From positions 1 to 43,156 of the forward strand of contig JAQXNU010000186.1 of assembly GCA_029098165.1 (NCBI GenBank): 43,156 nt of DNA. The letters run 5' to 3'. The notes below the pieces were generated by a model. That model was given only the letters and a program-made list of their open reading frames with translations. It was not told the DNA's origin and did not search any database. Shown here piece by piece: positions 1 through 9,471 of the stretch. The number at the start of each line of letters is the position of its first letter. Within the stretch, counting starts at the first letter, position 1. This stretch comes from Clostridiales bacterium (GTDB taxonomy: Bacteria > Bacillota > Clostridia > Lachnospirales > Lachnospiraceae). The position numbers and the translations under genes are program-made.

Positions 1-1
1 C

Positions 2-1681
2 AATCCTTTTGTTATGCTAGCAAAAAAACATACGACGGAAGATCATGGGGAATGTTATGGCATTAATTTAGTTTATAGTGGAAATCATTATGAAGCAGTT
101 CATGTGGATGGCAGCAGAAAGATGAGATTGCTAAGTGGGATCAATCCGACCGGTTTTTGCTATCAGTTAAAACCAAACGAACAGTTTGAAGCGCCAGAAG
201 CGGTTATGGCATATTCAAATCGAGGCTATACTGGGATGAGCCATTGCATGCACTATTTTGTACAGAATCATATCGTTCGTGGACAGTGGAAGAAAAAACA
301 GCGTCCTGTTCTATTAAATAGCTGGGAAGCAGCCTATTTCAAATTTGATGAAGGCAAATTGTTAAAGATGGCAAAGGATGCAAAAGAGTTAGGGATTGAA
401 CTATTTGTACTAGACGATGGATGGTTTGGCAAACGAGATGATGATAAAACATCATTAGGCGACTGGACACCAAATTTAAAGAAGCTTCCTGGGGGAGTGA
501 AACGTTTAGCAGAAAAGATTAATGCGTTAGGTCTTGAATTCGGAATCTGGGTAGAACCAGAGATGGTAAGTGAGGATAGCGAATGTTATCGGGCTCATCC
601 AGACTGGGCTGTTAAGATAGCAAATCAGGCACACTCCTTTGGCCGAAATCAAATGATCCTAGATCTGACCAAGACAGAAGTGATAGCTTATATCAAAGAG
701 CAGCTGAGTAATTTATTCTCAAGTGCCAACATCTCCTATGTGAAATGGGATATGAATCGAATCTTTTCAGACTACTACTCAAATTCCTTATCCCCAGAGT
801 GCCAGGGAGAGTTTTCCCACCGCTATGTTCAGGGATTATATCAGATTCTAGAGCATGTGCAGACTCATTTTCCACATATTCTGTTAGAAGGCTGTGCGTC
901 TGGTGGTAACCGATTTGATTTAGGTATGTTATGCTATGCACCACAGATTTGGGCCAGCGATAATACGGATCCAATCTGCCGAGCGAAAATACAGACTGGG
1001 TATAGTTATGGATATCCGATGTCTGTTGTGACTGCGCATGTATCGGATAGTCCGAATCATCAAACGCTTCGTAATACGCCAATGGATACTAGATATCAGG
1101 TTGCCTGCTTTGGCCTGCTTGGATATGAATGTAATCTTTTAGAATTACAAAAGGAAGAGTGGAAACAGATTGCAGGACAGATTGAGCTATATAAGAAACA
1201 TCGCGAGACGTTGCAGTTTGGCGATTACTACCGTCTTGGTGAATCCAACGGACAGTATCAGTGGATGGTAGTTTCCAAAGATAAGAAGGAAGCTCTTGGA
1301 TTATATGTGCAGGGACTTGTGACTCCGAATTACAGTTTTGGTACCTTTAAAACAAAAGGATTAGCAGCAGAGAAACAGTATCATTTTTATAATCGCCCAA
1401 TGAAGTTTAACATTAAAGAGTTCGGAAGCTTAGTTAATATGGTAGCTCCAATTCATATAAAAAATCACTCCATTGTCCAGAGTTTAGTTGCGAAGGTTGT
1501 TAAGTTGGAAAGTGAGAAGGAAGATTATATTGTATCTGGCAGCGTAATGAATCACATTGGGATTCGATTGAAACCAGGGTTTGCTTCCAACGGGTACGAT
1601 GATCAAGTAAGATTTTTTCAAGACTTTGCATCCCGCCTATATATCATGGAAGAAGTTGAAAGCACAGAAGGGGCTGTGTAA
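2..1681 (+). CDS. alpha-galactosidase, GH36 family (5' end cut by window edge)
   Basis: ORF is open to the window start in the same frame (NPFVMLAKKHTTEDHGECYG...). GH36 motifs LLNSWEAAYFKFDE, LFVLDDGWFGKRDDD, YVKWDMNR and LLEGCASGGNRFDLGML...WASDNTD. Confidence 0.95.
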   Translation, partial: NPFVMLAKKHTTEDHGECYGINLVYSGNHYEAVHVDGSRKMRLLSGINPTGFCYQLKPNEQFEAPEAVMAYSNRGYTGMSHCMHYFVQNHIVRGQWKKKQRPVLLNSWEAAYFKFDEGKLLKMAKDAKELGIELFVLDDGWFGKRDDDKTSLGDWTPNLKKLPGGVKRLAEKINALGLEFGIWVEPEMVSEDSECYRAHPDWAVKIANQAHSFGRNQMILDLTKTEVIAYIKEQLSNLFSSANISYVKWDMNRIFSDYYSNSLSPECQGEFSHRYVQGLYQILEHVQTHFPHILLEGCASGGNRFDLGMLCYAPQIWASDNTDPICRAKIQTGYSYGYPMSVVTAHVSDSPNHQTLRNTPMDTRYQVACFGLLGYECNLLELQKEEWKQIAGQIELYKKHRETLQFGDYYRLGESNGQYQWMVVSKDKKEALGLYVQGLVTPNYSFGTFKTKGLAAEKQYHFYNRPMKFNIKEFGSLVNMVAPIHIKNHSIVQSLVAKVVKLESEKEDYIVSGSVMNHIGIRLKPGFASNGYDDQVRFFQDFASRLYIMEEVESTEGAV

Positions 1682-1818
1682 AAACAGCAAAAGAGCAATG
1701 AGGAGAGAGAGATAGAATCCTATAAAAATTTGGCTGCCTTTCCCTAGCGGCCGGACTTAGCCAAATTTTTATAGGATTCTATCCCTCTCACGCTCATCTT
1801 TTTGCAGTTTTTTCACAG
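1674..1818. repeat. Long imperfect inverted repeat with a perfect 25-bp core
   Basis: gatagaatcctataaaaatttggct (1711-1735) is the exact reverse complement of agccaaatttttataggattctatc (1759-1783). Flanks continue as an imperfect palindrome out to ctgtg (1674-1678) / cacag (1814-1818). Confidence 0.85.
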
Positions 1819-2040
1819 TTCTGATTTCACAGTTTCTTATAGCAGTGGTTGTTTGTCTGAAGAGACGAGTGAGTAATTTTTTTGTTTAATAAAAAATAAT
1901 CTCATATTTTTACATGTTCTAGCCGATATAAATTTCGGGTTATTTGTAGAAGCATGACTATACGAATGACGGAAAATATGGTAAAGTATATATATTATGG
2001 AAGATATATGTGTCAATGGAAGAAGAAGGGGAATTAAAGA

Positions 2041-3009
2041 ATGCAAAATGAAAAATTTGCTCTGCTAATTGATTCAGAAAATATTTCAGCTAAATACATA
2101 TCTGTAATTTTAGATGAGATACAAAAGTATGGAGCAATTACATATAAACGAATTTATGGGGATTGGACCAGCAATTATAGCAGTCGATGGAAACCAGTGA
2201 TTCAGGAGTATTCGATTACTCCAATTCAGCAGTTTCGTAATACTACTGGTAAAAACTCAACAGATTCCGCGTTGATTATTGATGCGATGGATATTTTATA
2301 TACGAATCAGGTAGATGGTTTTTGTATTGTTTCAAGTGATGGAGATTTTACAAGATTAGCAAGTCGTTTAAGAGAATCCGGAATGCAAGTTATTGGTATG
2401 GGGGAAGAGAAAACTCCTCGTTCTTTCTGTGCAGCATGCAGTGTATTTACGAATCTTGATATTCTGTTTGAGCAGGATGTTCGGGAAGAAGTCATTGAGA
2501 ATAAGTCCAGAAAGAATACGAAGACTGTAGCAGATGTAGCGGTTAAGCCGGGTACGACTAAGGAAGAAATTGAGAATACGATCATAAATATTGTTACAGA
2601 GAATGAGAATAAAGGTAAGCCAACCGAATTAGCAGAAGTTGGCAACCGCTTATTGAATAAATATCCAGATTTTGATGTCCGAAAATTTGGCTATAGTTTG
2701 TTAACCAAGTTCCTGCGTGAGTTCCAGAGCTTAGATCTGGTTCAGGTAAATAATATATTTACTGTGACTTTACGTGAAAATTCAAAGAAACAAGAAGAAA
2801 TTCAGAAATTTATCATCAAGACGATTCAATTACAGCCGAATAAGCAAATTGGTTTAAATGAGTTAAGTAATCGTCTGCATATGCAATTTAAAAACTTTAA
2901 TGTGAAGGATTATGGATTTGCAACATTTACGAAATATATCCAAAGTGTGAAAGAACTCGATGTGATTGGTGCAGGTAAAGTTGCAAGTAAAGTAAGGATT
3001 AAAAAGTAG
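2041..3009 (+). CDS. NYN (LabA/DUF88-like PIN-fold) domain protein with two C-terminal OST-HTH/LOTUS-like domains
   Basis: ALLIDSENIS...ALIIDAMDILYTNQVDGFCIVSSDGDFTRLASRLRESGMQVIGMG is a NYN signature. Two ~75-aa repeats follow (GKPTELAEVGNRLLNKYPDFDVRKFGYSLLTKFL / KQIGLNELSNRLHMQFKNFNVKDYGFATFTKYI). Confidence 0.88.
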   Translation: MQNEKFALLIDSENISAKYISVILDEIQKYGAITYKRIYGDWTSNYSSRWKPVIQEYSITPIQQFRNTTGKNSTDSALIIDAMDILYTNQVDGFCIVSSDGDFTRLASRLRESGMQVIGMGEEKTPRSFCAACSVFTNLDILFEQDVREEVIENKSRKNTKTVADVAVKPGTTKEEIENTIINIVTENENKGKPTELAEVGNRLLNKYPDFDVRKFGYSLLTKFLREFQSLDLVQVNNIFTVTLRENSKKQEEIQKFIIKTIQLQPNKQIGLNELSNRLHMQFKNFNVKDYGFATFTKYIQSVKELDVIGAGKVASKVRIKK

Positions 3010-3047
3010 TTCAAAGTAGATAATGTCGCTTGGAATGCGACCATTGG

Positions 3048-3106
3048 CCTCCTGAAATGTTGGATTGTTATTACAAATATAAAAAACAACGTATCAGGAG
3101 GTTTTT
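3048..3106 (+). terminator. Hairpin with T-tract; candidate intrinsic terminator that also contains a Shine-Dalgarno sequence
   Basis: cctcctgaaatgttg (3048-3062) pairs with caacgtatcaggagg (3087-3101), one mismatch plus a wobble, followed by ttttt. The 24-nt loop is long for a terminator. Confidence 0.5.
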
Positions 3107-3109
3107 ATT

Positions 3110-3190
3110 ATGAAATGGATTAACAGAATTAGGAAATCAGCGAGACTTTGTTCCACTTTGAACAACCATTGTTGGAAAATAGTGAAATAA
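3110..3190 (+). CDS. Possible 26-aa cationic small protein (MKWINRIRKSARLCSTLNNHCWKIVK)
   Basis: ATG sits 8 nt after a perfect AGGAGG (3096-3101). Short ORF with no homology evidence. Confidence 0.25.
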   Translation: MKWINRIRKSARLCSTLNNHCWKIVK

Positions 3191-3334
3191 AGTAAAAAAG
3201 TAAGAAAAAGTTAAGCTTTATTACATTGATTTGACAAATTATTCATTTACACTACCCTTATAATAATTACATTATGATTTTGCAGATGAGGTGGATGGAT
3301 CGTCCTCTTGTTTGGGAAAGGTTAAGTGTGAATC

Positions 3335-4570
3335 ATGGATAATGAAAAATCAATGAAAGATAATGTTGACGATAGCATGATCAAAGATGTAAGTGAGAAC
3401 ATAGTTAAGAACTTGGATGAATCAATTGCACAAGAAGACCAGATGATAATCTTAGAGGAAGAAACAAACATTGATGATAATACCGAAGAAAGCTTAACGG
3501 ATGAAGCAGGAAAAGGGAATGGAAAGAAAAGAAGTAAAAAGATACTGATTGCTATTGGAAGTATTTTGGCTGTCTTTATTTTGATAGTTGCTTATTTTGT
3601 TGGTACACGTCCTGGTAGAAAAGCATTGTATGGAATGTGTTCTGTAGTCCTTACATCAAGGCTAGATGTCGTGGAAGCAGAACAGAATGAGGAAAATATA
3701 TTATTTACCGAACCAGTGGTCGAAGTGAATACGAAAGGAGAAGAAGAATCATCACCTTATCGAAAAGAGGAGTATGTTGCTAACATATTATTAGTAGGTA
3801 TTGAAGAGATAAAAGGTGGGGCTCGTTCGGATAGCATGATGATCGCTTCGATTAATATTAAAGATAAGTCCATTAAGTTAACTTCACTAATGCGTGACTG
3901 TTATGTAGAGATTGAAGGTCATGGAAAGAATAAACTGAATGCAGCTTATTCTTTCGGCGGAACGGATCTGCTAATGAGAACGATTCAGGATAATTTTAAA
4001 ATTCATCTCGATGGATATGCGGTCGTGAATTTTGCATCATTTGAAAAGATCGTTGACATGCTGGATGGCGTTGATATCGAACTTGGTAGAACAGAGGCTA
4101 ATTATCTAAATAACAACAATTACATATCAAATCCGGCAAATCGAAATGTAAAACCTGGTTGGAATAAGTTGAATGGAAACCAGGCACTTGGATATGCGAG
4201 AGTGCGATATTGTGCAACCCTTGGTGGAGCGAAAGATGATTATGGTAGAACACTGCGTCAGAGAAGGCTGTTAAATGCAATTTTTGATAAATATAAGTCA
4301 AAGAGTTTTCTAGAATTAGTTTCTATTATGTACGATATCCTGCCTGAGATAAAAACAAACTTAACGACTTCTCAAATTTCAGATATTATCGAGCAGGTTG
4401 TAGAAAATTCAATTACTACAATTGATAATTACCGAATTCCGGCTGATGGTTGTTTTCAAAATGTCAATAATGAATGTGGAGATGTCTTAGTATTAGATTT
4501 CGATGCGAATATTAAGGAATTGTATAAGAATATTTATCTGGATGAAACACAAATTATAGTAGAGAAATAG
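3335..4570 (+). CDS. LytR-CpsA-Psr (LCP) family cell envelope protein
   Basis: One N-terminal TM helix, then ARSDSMMIASINIKDKSIKLTSLMRDCYVEIEGHGKNKLNAAYSFGG and GNQALGYARVRY...GRTLRQRRLLNAI, all characteristic of LCP domains. Confidence 0.95.
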   Translation: MDNEKSMKDNVDDSMIKDVSENIVKNLDESIAQEDQMIILEEETNIDDNTEESLTDEAGKGNGKKRSKKILIAIGSILAVFILIVAYFVGTRPGRKALYGMCSVVLTSRLDVVEAEQNEENILFTEPVVEVNTKGEEESSPYRKEEYVANILLVGIEEIKGGARSDSMMIASINIKDKSIKLTSLMRDCYVEIEGHGKNKLNAAYSFGGTDLLMRTIQDNFKIHLDGYAVVNFASFEKIVDMLDGVDIELGRTEANYLNNNNYISNPANRNVKPGWNKLNGNQALGYARVRYCATLGGAKDDYGRTLRQRRLLNAIFDKYKSKSFLELVSIMYDILPEIKTNLTTSQISDIIEQVVENSITTIDNYRIPADGCFQNVNNECGDVLVLDFDANIKELYKNIYLDETQIIVEK

Positions 4571-4675
4571 AAGAATATTCTAAATATTATGTCGAAAAAT
4601 ACCGATATGTTTTATGGATCGATTATATGAAAATCCATCACATAGAAACGTTTTATAAAACAAGGAGGTTGAACG

Positions 4676-7288
4676 ATGAAAGATATAAAGCGTTTATGGA
4701 AACACACACTATTTTTTCTCCTGTTTTGTTTTTTTTCCTTATGTTTGCAAGTAGTACCTGTCAAAGCTGCGCAAGATTCGATTGCAAACAGTGATATTAA
4801 GATCGATTATGAAAAACAGGAATTAGTGATTACACTTGGTAGTAACCAAAAGATTTTTTACGGGGAAGGAAAGGAATCCAAGGAACCCGCAGAATGGGAT
4901 GAAACAAATGATGCTCAAATATCCACGATTACGGTGGATGGTAATAATGTAAAGGTAGCAACCATTAATTTTTCCTATCTCTCTCCCGTAAAAGATGGTT
5001 ATCTTTATGTGAAGGGAGATAGTTCTAAAACTCCAGTTCGTATCTGTATAAAAAAACAGCAAAAGTTAAAAGCAACTTATGTTGGTCAATTGAATTCGAA
5101 TACAGATCCAGATGGATCAATATTAGCAGCTTATAATAAAACAGTAAATAATGCTAAGGTTTACTCTGGTTTTGATCAAGAGACTGGATACATTGTATTT
5201 ACTGCAAATGGTCAGACATTTAATGACCTATCGAAGATAGAATGGAAAAAGGGAACAAGTGGAGATTGGAAAGCCTTCGATCAGCTTCTTCCTGGAAAAT
5301 ATAAAGCAAAAGGTACTACTTTATATTTTCGAATAAATACTGGTACAGAACAAATCAGTAATGAATCAAAGATTACATATCCCAAATTAGCAAATGCGCC
5401 GAAAGTGAACATTGATGGTGCAAAACATACGATCAAGCTATCAACAAAGGTCGAATATCGTGTTAAGGTTGCAACTGGAGATTATGGGGTTTGGACGACA
5501 CCTACCTTTGAAGGTGGTAAATCCAGTGGCGCCCTTGATCTTACCAGTCTAACAGGAGCAGATCAACAAGGAAATGGTGATGGTATCTCTAGCGGTTTTA
5601 AAGCGATGGGAATCCAAATCAGAACCAAGGCAACGGATAAAACAGCAGCATCTAAGGTGAATACTATACTTTTGGAAGAAAGCAATACTCCTAAATTTGG
5701 AGTAGATGGAATTGAAGTTGACTTAGTAAACCGTTCGGACATAAGGAAAGGAATCAAAGTAACCAATCATGCAAATGTTGATTATCAGATAGCAGTATTA
5801 GATAAGAAGGATGCTGGAGCTTATGCTGTAGTCCGAGCCGTAAAGCTGACAGCAAAGAAAAAAGATACTGGTTATATATCGTTTATCAATGTCAAAGCAG
5901 GTAAGACGGTTACGGTGTCTTACTCAAAGTTTAAAGATTTCGCGGATAATTATGTGGTTGTTTGTAGAACTGCAATGGTAAAGGATAATAAGAAAACTCC
6001 ACAAAATGAATTCAAGTTGGCATCTGCTATTGTTCCAGTTGGTGGAGATGTACCAGTTTCGGATACTGCATCTGGAGCAGTAATGATGGATAAGGATGCA
6101 GAGAATGTTTCAAAGACAGTTACATTTACGATTGAGAATGCAGACTCTGCTATCTATACCTCTTTAAATGAAGAGGCATTTAAGCTAAATGCAACTGGAA
6201 AAGTTGCATTTCAGGCAACCAAAGGAAGTAAAGTAGTAATACGAGCATATTCCAAGAATCGAATATCAGGTGAGGTAAGTCAGACTGTTGTAGTCACCTT
6301 GAACTTTATCGCAGATGGAGAACTAAGCGACTATGTAAATGAATGGGGATATGCACTTTGTAAAAAGGAAGATAAAGATAATAATTCTAATAGTAGAATG
6401 CTTGCTTATCAAAGAATCTTTTTGGCATATATGACTTATAATCAAACGGTATCAGTTAACGATTTACAGCTTACTAAGGATGAAGTTTTTGCTATTATAC
6501 AGCGAGTACGTATTGATAATCCAGAATTATTACAGGCTACTGGCCAATTTAGATATCGTATCGATGGGCAACATATTACAGATGTGGAGTTAGAGACAGT
6601 CTCGAAAGAAAAAGCACAAGCTATGCTCGCAGAGTGTGAAGCTTGCCGTCTAGAAGTAAAAGACAAGATTAAGACTACGTATCCTTCTGGTGCAACGAAA
6701 CTTCAGAAGATTAAAGTAATTCATGATTATCTTGTATTAAAGAAAGAATATAAGAGTTCTTCCATGGATCAAACAATTGCAGGATCTCTCTGTAAAGATT
6801 ATACTCCTGTTTGTATGGCTTATTCTATGGCCTTTAAGTATCTTTGTGATGATAATGGAATCCAAAGTTATGTAGTTCTCGGCTATACGGATGGAAAAGT
6901 AAGCAACCGTCATGCTTGGAATAACGTAAACTTAGGAGATCAGATCAAATATATAGAAGTTGATTCAAAGGATATTGACTCCTCCAAGTGGTATGAGATG
7001 GATGTTACTTGGAATGATCCTACCAATCAAGCAGAGAACTATGTTGGATACAAATATTTTAATGTAACGACAACATTTTTAACATCAGAACGACATAGTC
7101 GTTTACATGAATATTATTCAAGTTATCCAGTAGAGAATTGTACTGGTAATACCGAGACATATGAATCCATTGGAGTACAGAAAAACCTGGCAAATGGAGA
7201 AGATGTCAAAGAAACACTTAAGGCAGATCCAATCAATGAGTTAGTTAAACGTAGTGGTGTAAAAGTGCCAAAAGCAATCGAACAATAA
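4676..7288 (+). CDS. Secreted protein with C-terminal transglutaminase-like domain
   Basis: Signal peptide LFFLLFCFFSLCLQVVPVKA. C-terminal IKVIHDYLVLKKEY...YTPVCMAYSMAFKYLCDDNGI, NRHAWNNV and YEMDVTWNDP supply Cys, His and Asp of a transglutaminase-like triad. Confidence 0.85.
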   Translation: MKDIKRLWKHTLFFLLFCFFSLCLQVVPVKAAQDSIANSDIKIDYEKQELVITLGSNQKIFYGEGKESKEPAEWDETNDAQISTITVDGNNVKVATINFSYLSPVKDGYLYVKGDSSKTPVRICIKKQQKLKATYVGQLNSNTDPDGSILAAYNKTVNNAKVYSGFDQETGYIVFTANGQTFNDLSKIEWKKGTSGDWKAFDQLLPGKYKAKGTTLYFRINTGTEQISNESKITYPKLANAPKVNIDGAKHTIKLSTKVEYRVKVATGDYGVWTTPTFEGGKSSGALDLTSLTGADQQGNGDGISSGFKAMGIQIRTKATDKTAASKVNTILLEESNTPKFGVDGIEVDLVNRSDIRKGIKVTNHANVDYQIAVLDKKDAGAYAVVRAVKLTAKKKDTGYISFINVKAGKTVTVSYSKFKDFADNYVVVCRTAMVKDNKKTPQNEFKLASAIVPVGGDVPVSDTASGAVMMDKDAENVSKTVTFTIENADSAIYTSLNEEAFKLNATGKVAFQATKGSKVVIRAYSKNRISGEVSQTVVVTLNFIADGELSDYVNEWGYALCKKEDKDNNSNSRMLAYQRIFLAYMTYNQTVSVNDLQLTKDEVFAIIQRVRIDNPELLQATGQFRYRIDGQHITDVELETVSKEKAQAMLAECEACRLEVKDKIKTTYPSGATKLQKIKVIHDYLVLKKEYKSSSMDQTIAGSLCKDYTPVCMAYSMAFKYLCDDNGIQSYVVLGYTDGKVSNRHAWNNVNLGDQIKYIEVDSKDIDSSKWYEMDVTWNDPTNQAENYVGYKYFNVTTTFLTSERHSRLHEYYSSYPVENCTGNTETYESIGVQKNLANGEDVKETLKADPINELVKRSGVKVPKAIEQ

Positions 7289-7324
7289 TATCATCTTATG
7301 TATCCTTTTTATATAGGATGTAGT

Positions 7325-7366
7325 GAAATTCCCTATGACATTTGTCATAGGGAATTTCGTTTTTTA
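7325..7366 (+). terminator. Rho-independent terminator
   Basis: gaaattccctatgac-attt-gtcatagggaatttc is a perfect 15-bp stem followed by gtttttt. Confidence 0.93.
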
Positions 7367-7448
7367 GTCACTTTTGTGTCTCATATGTATGTGGTAAATT
7401 GTAGTAAAGAAAAAGAATTTAAGCGAGTTTTAATAGAAGGAGGATATT

Positions 7449-8390
7449 ATGTCGGGATATGTAAGTATTGAAAAATTAGTTAAAATGTATGGTGATTTTT
7501 ATGCAGTAGATCACTTGAGCTTAGAAATAGAAGAAGGAGAGATCTATGGATTGCTTGGACCAAACGGAGCTGGAAAGTCTACAACACTATCTGCGATTTC
7601 AACCTTAAATAGTTTTGATTCTGGCGACGTGAAGATTGCTGGCTACGATATCGTGAAAGAAAAGAGCAAAGTAAAAAGTCTGATTGGAATGGTACCACAG
7701 GAAATCGCAATCTATCGTCATCTAACGGCTTACGAAAATGTGAAGTTTTTTGCATCTCTTTATGGCTTACGGGGAGAAAAGTTAGCGAAAGCAGTAGAAG
7801 AAGCTTTAGAGTTTGTTGGACTAAAAGAGAAACAAAAGATGAAACCTCGTCAGATGTCAGGTGGTATGTTACGAAGACTTAATATTGCTTGTGGCATCGC
7901 GCACAATCCGAAGCTGATCATTATGGATGAACCAACAGTTGGTGTGGATGCACAATCCAGAGATCATATCTTAAATTCCATAAAAATATTGAAAGAACGT
8001 GGAGCTACGGTCATTTATACATCTCATAATATGAATGAGGTGGAAGAGATTTGTGACCGAATTGCAATCATCGATCATGGTAAATTGATTGCAGAGGGTA
8101 CCAAACAAGAATTAGTTTCCCTTGTCACCGACTTAAAAGCAATCAATATCATGACAAGACTAAATAGTAACGTAGAAAAATTAAAGAAAGAACTGAAGTT
8201 GTTGCCTTATGTGATCAATGTATCCATAAAAGAAAGTCTGATTCACCTTGACTTAGCTTTAAATTGCGAAAACTTAACACCGATTCTTAACTGTATATCC
8301 GATTGTCAAATGCCAATTTTAAGTATTGAAAGTGAAGTTCCTAATTTGGATATGACATTCTTAAGTTTGACAGGACGAGAGCTTCGATAG
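7449..8390 (+). CDS. ABC-2 type transporter ATP-binding protein
   Basis: Walker A GPNGAGKST, signature MSGGMLRR, Walker B LIIMDEPTVGVD, H-loop TSHNMNE. Confidence 0.96.
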   Translation: MSGYVSIEKLVKMYGDFYAVDHLSLEIEEGEIYGLLGPNGAGKSTTLSAISTLNSFDSGDVKIAGYDIVKEKSKVKSLIGMVPQEIAIYRHLTAYENVKFFASLYGLRGEKLAKAVEEALEFVGLKEKQKMKPRQMSGGMLRRLNIACGIAHNPKLIIMDEPTVGVDAQSRDHILNSIKILKERGATVIYTSHNMNEVEEICDRIAIIDHGKLIAEGTKQELVSLVTDLKAINIMTRLNSNVEKLKKELKLLPYVINVSIKESLIHLDLALNCENLTPILNCISDCQMPILSIESEVPNLDMTFLSLTGRELR

Positions 8391-8399
8391 GAGGATATA

Positions 8400-9470
8400 A
8401 TGAAGAATATTATTATAAATGAGTTTAGAAAGTTTTTTAGAAATCCTTTTATGCTGGTTTGCTTTCTCATATTTCCAATTATCATGATTTATCTATTAGG
8501 AAATTTAGTTGAAAATGTACAAACCTGTGATGAAACAATTGGTAATATTAAAGTAGCATATACTGCACAGGATGTGGATTTTGGTTCCTTATATCAAAAT
8601 GATGACGTTCAATTTCTACCGATGGAACAAACAGAAGGGCAGGCAAAATTAAATGATGGTCAGGTTAATGGCTATTTTAAGATCGATGAGGCGGGGCTAA
8701 CTTTATTTGAAGGCTCTAGTGTGCTTTATAACAGCGTAGTTAAGGGGATCGCAAACGGCTATCTGTTGCAGAAATCAGTTTATGAAAGTATTGTGAAAGA
8801 TAATCCAGTAGCAATGGCTAACATACATATGAGCGAGGAAGATCATACCGTGAAGAAGGAAGCTAATGCCAGCATGACAATGTTTGACTATTATGCAGTT
8901 GCAATGTCAATCATGACAGCTCTTTATGCAGCTATGGCTTCTTCCATGGTATTTACAGAAGAGAGAAAGTATAAGACAATGAATCGCCTGATTACATCTC
9001 CGATGAATAAGTTTAAGATATTCAGTGGAATTTGTATAGGCCAGATTCCATTTGTTATTCTTCAGTTTGTAGTTTTACTAAGTTTTAGTGCTATCGCTTT
9101 TCATGCAAACTATGCTCCAACGTTTTTGGGAAAAGTACTGTTATTTCTATTACTGATCGTGACTGGAGTATTATTTAGTATCTTAGGTGTTGTTATTAGT
9201 CTTGTCTTTCGTAAGTCCATGGCAGTTCCAATCTTCTTGATCGTTTGGGTGAGTCTATTACTGAGTGGATGTTTTGCAAAGGCGATGACCCTTGAACCGA
9301 TCTGCAATTTCCTTCCGCCTTATCTTGTACGTCAGGCTGCATTTAGTTTGAACGTGTTTGGTGATCATGGTCCTGCAATACGGGTAATCTTAGTTGAGGT
9401 TGCAATCATCATAGGATTGATCCTAGTGGGTGGATTGATCTTTAGTAAGAAACAGGAAGAGAGGGTTTAA
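8400..9470 (+). CDS. ABC-2 type transporter permease
   Basis: N-terminal TM, extracytoplasmic region, then TM cluster with MASSMVFTEERKYKTMNRLITSPMNKFKIFSG. Confidence 0.92.
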   Translation: MKNIIINEFRKFFRNPFMLVCFLIFPIIMIYLLGNLVENVQTCDETIGNIKVAYTAQDVDFGSLYQNDDVQFLPMEQTEGQAKLNDGQVNGYFKIDEAGLTLFEGSSVLYNSVVKGIANGYLLQKSVYESIVKDNPVAMANIHMSEEDHTVKKEANASMTMFDYYAVAMSIMTALYAAMASSMVFTEERKYKTMNRLITSPMNKFKIFSGICIGQIPFVILQFVVLLSFSAIAFHANYAPTFLGKVLLFLLLIVTGVLFSILGVVISLVFRKSMAVPIFLIVWVSLLLSGCFAKAMTLEPICNFLPPYLVRQAAFSLNVFGDHGPAIRVILVEVAIIIGLILVGGLIFSKKQEERV

Positions 9471-9471
9471 C

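Noticed and set aside
693-1082. 129-aa minus-strand ORF inside the alpha-galactosidase gene
   Set aside because: Fully antisense to a strong GH36 CDS, no recognisable domain; shadow ORF.
3231-3264. TTGACA ... TATAAT upstream of the LCP gene as a sigma-70 promoter
   Set aside because: Spacer is 22 nt, outside the usable 15-20 nt range; the elements probably do not work together.
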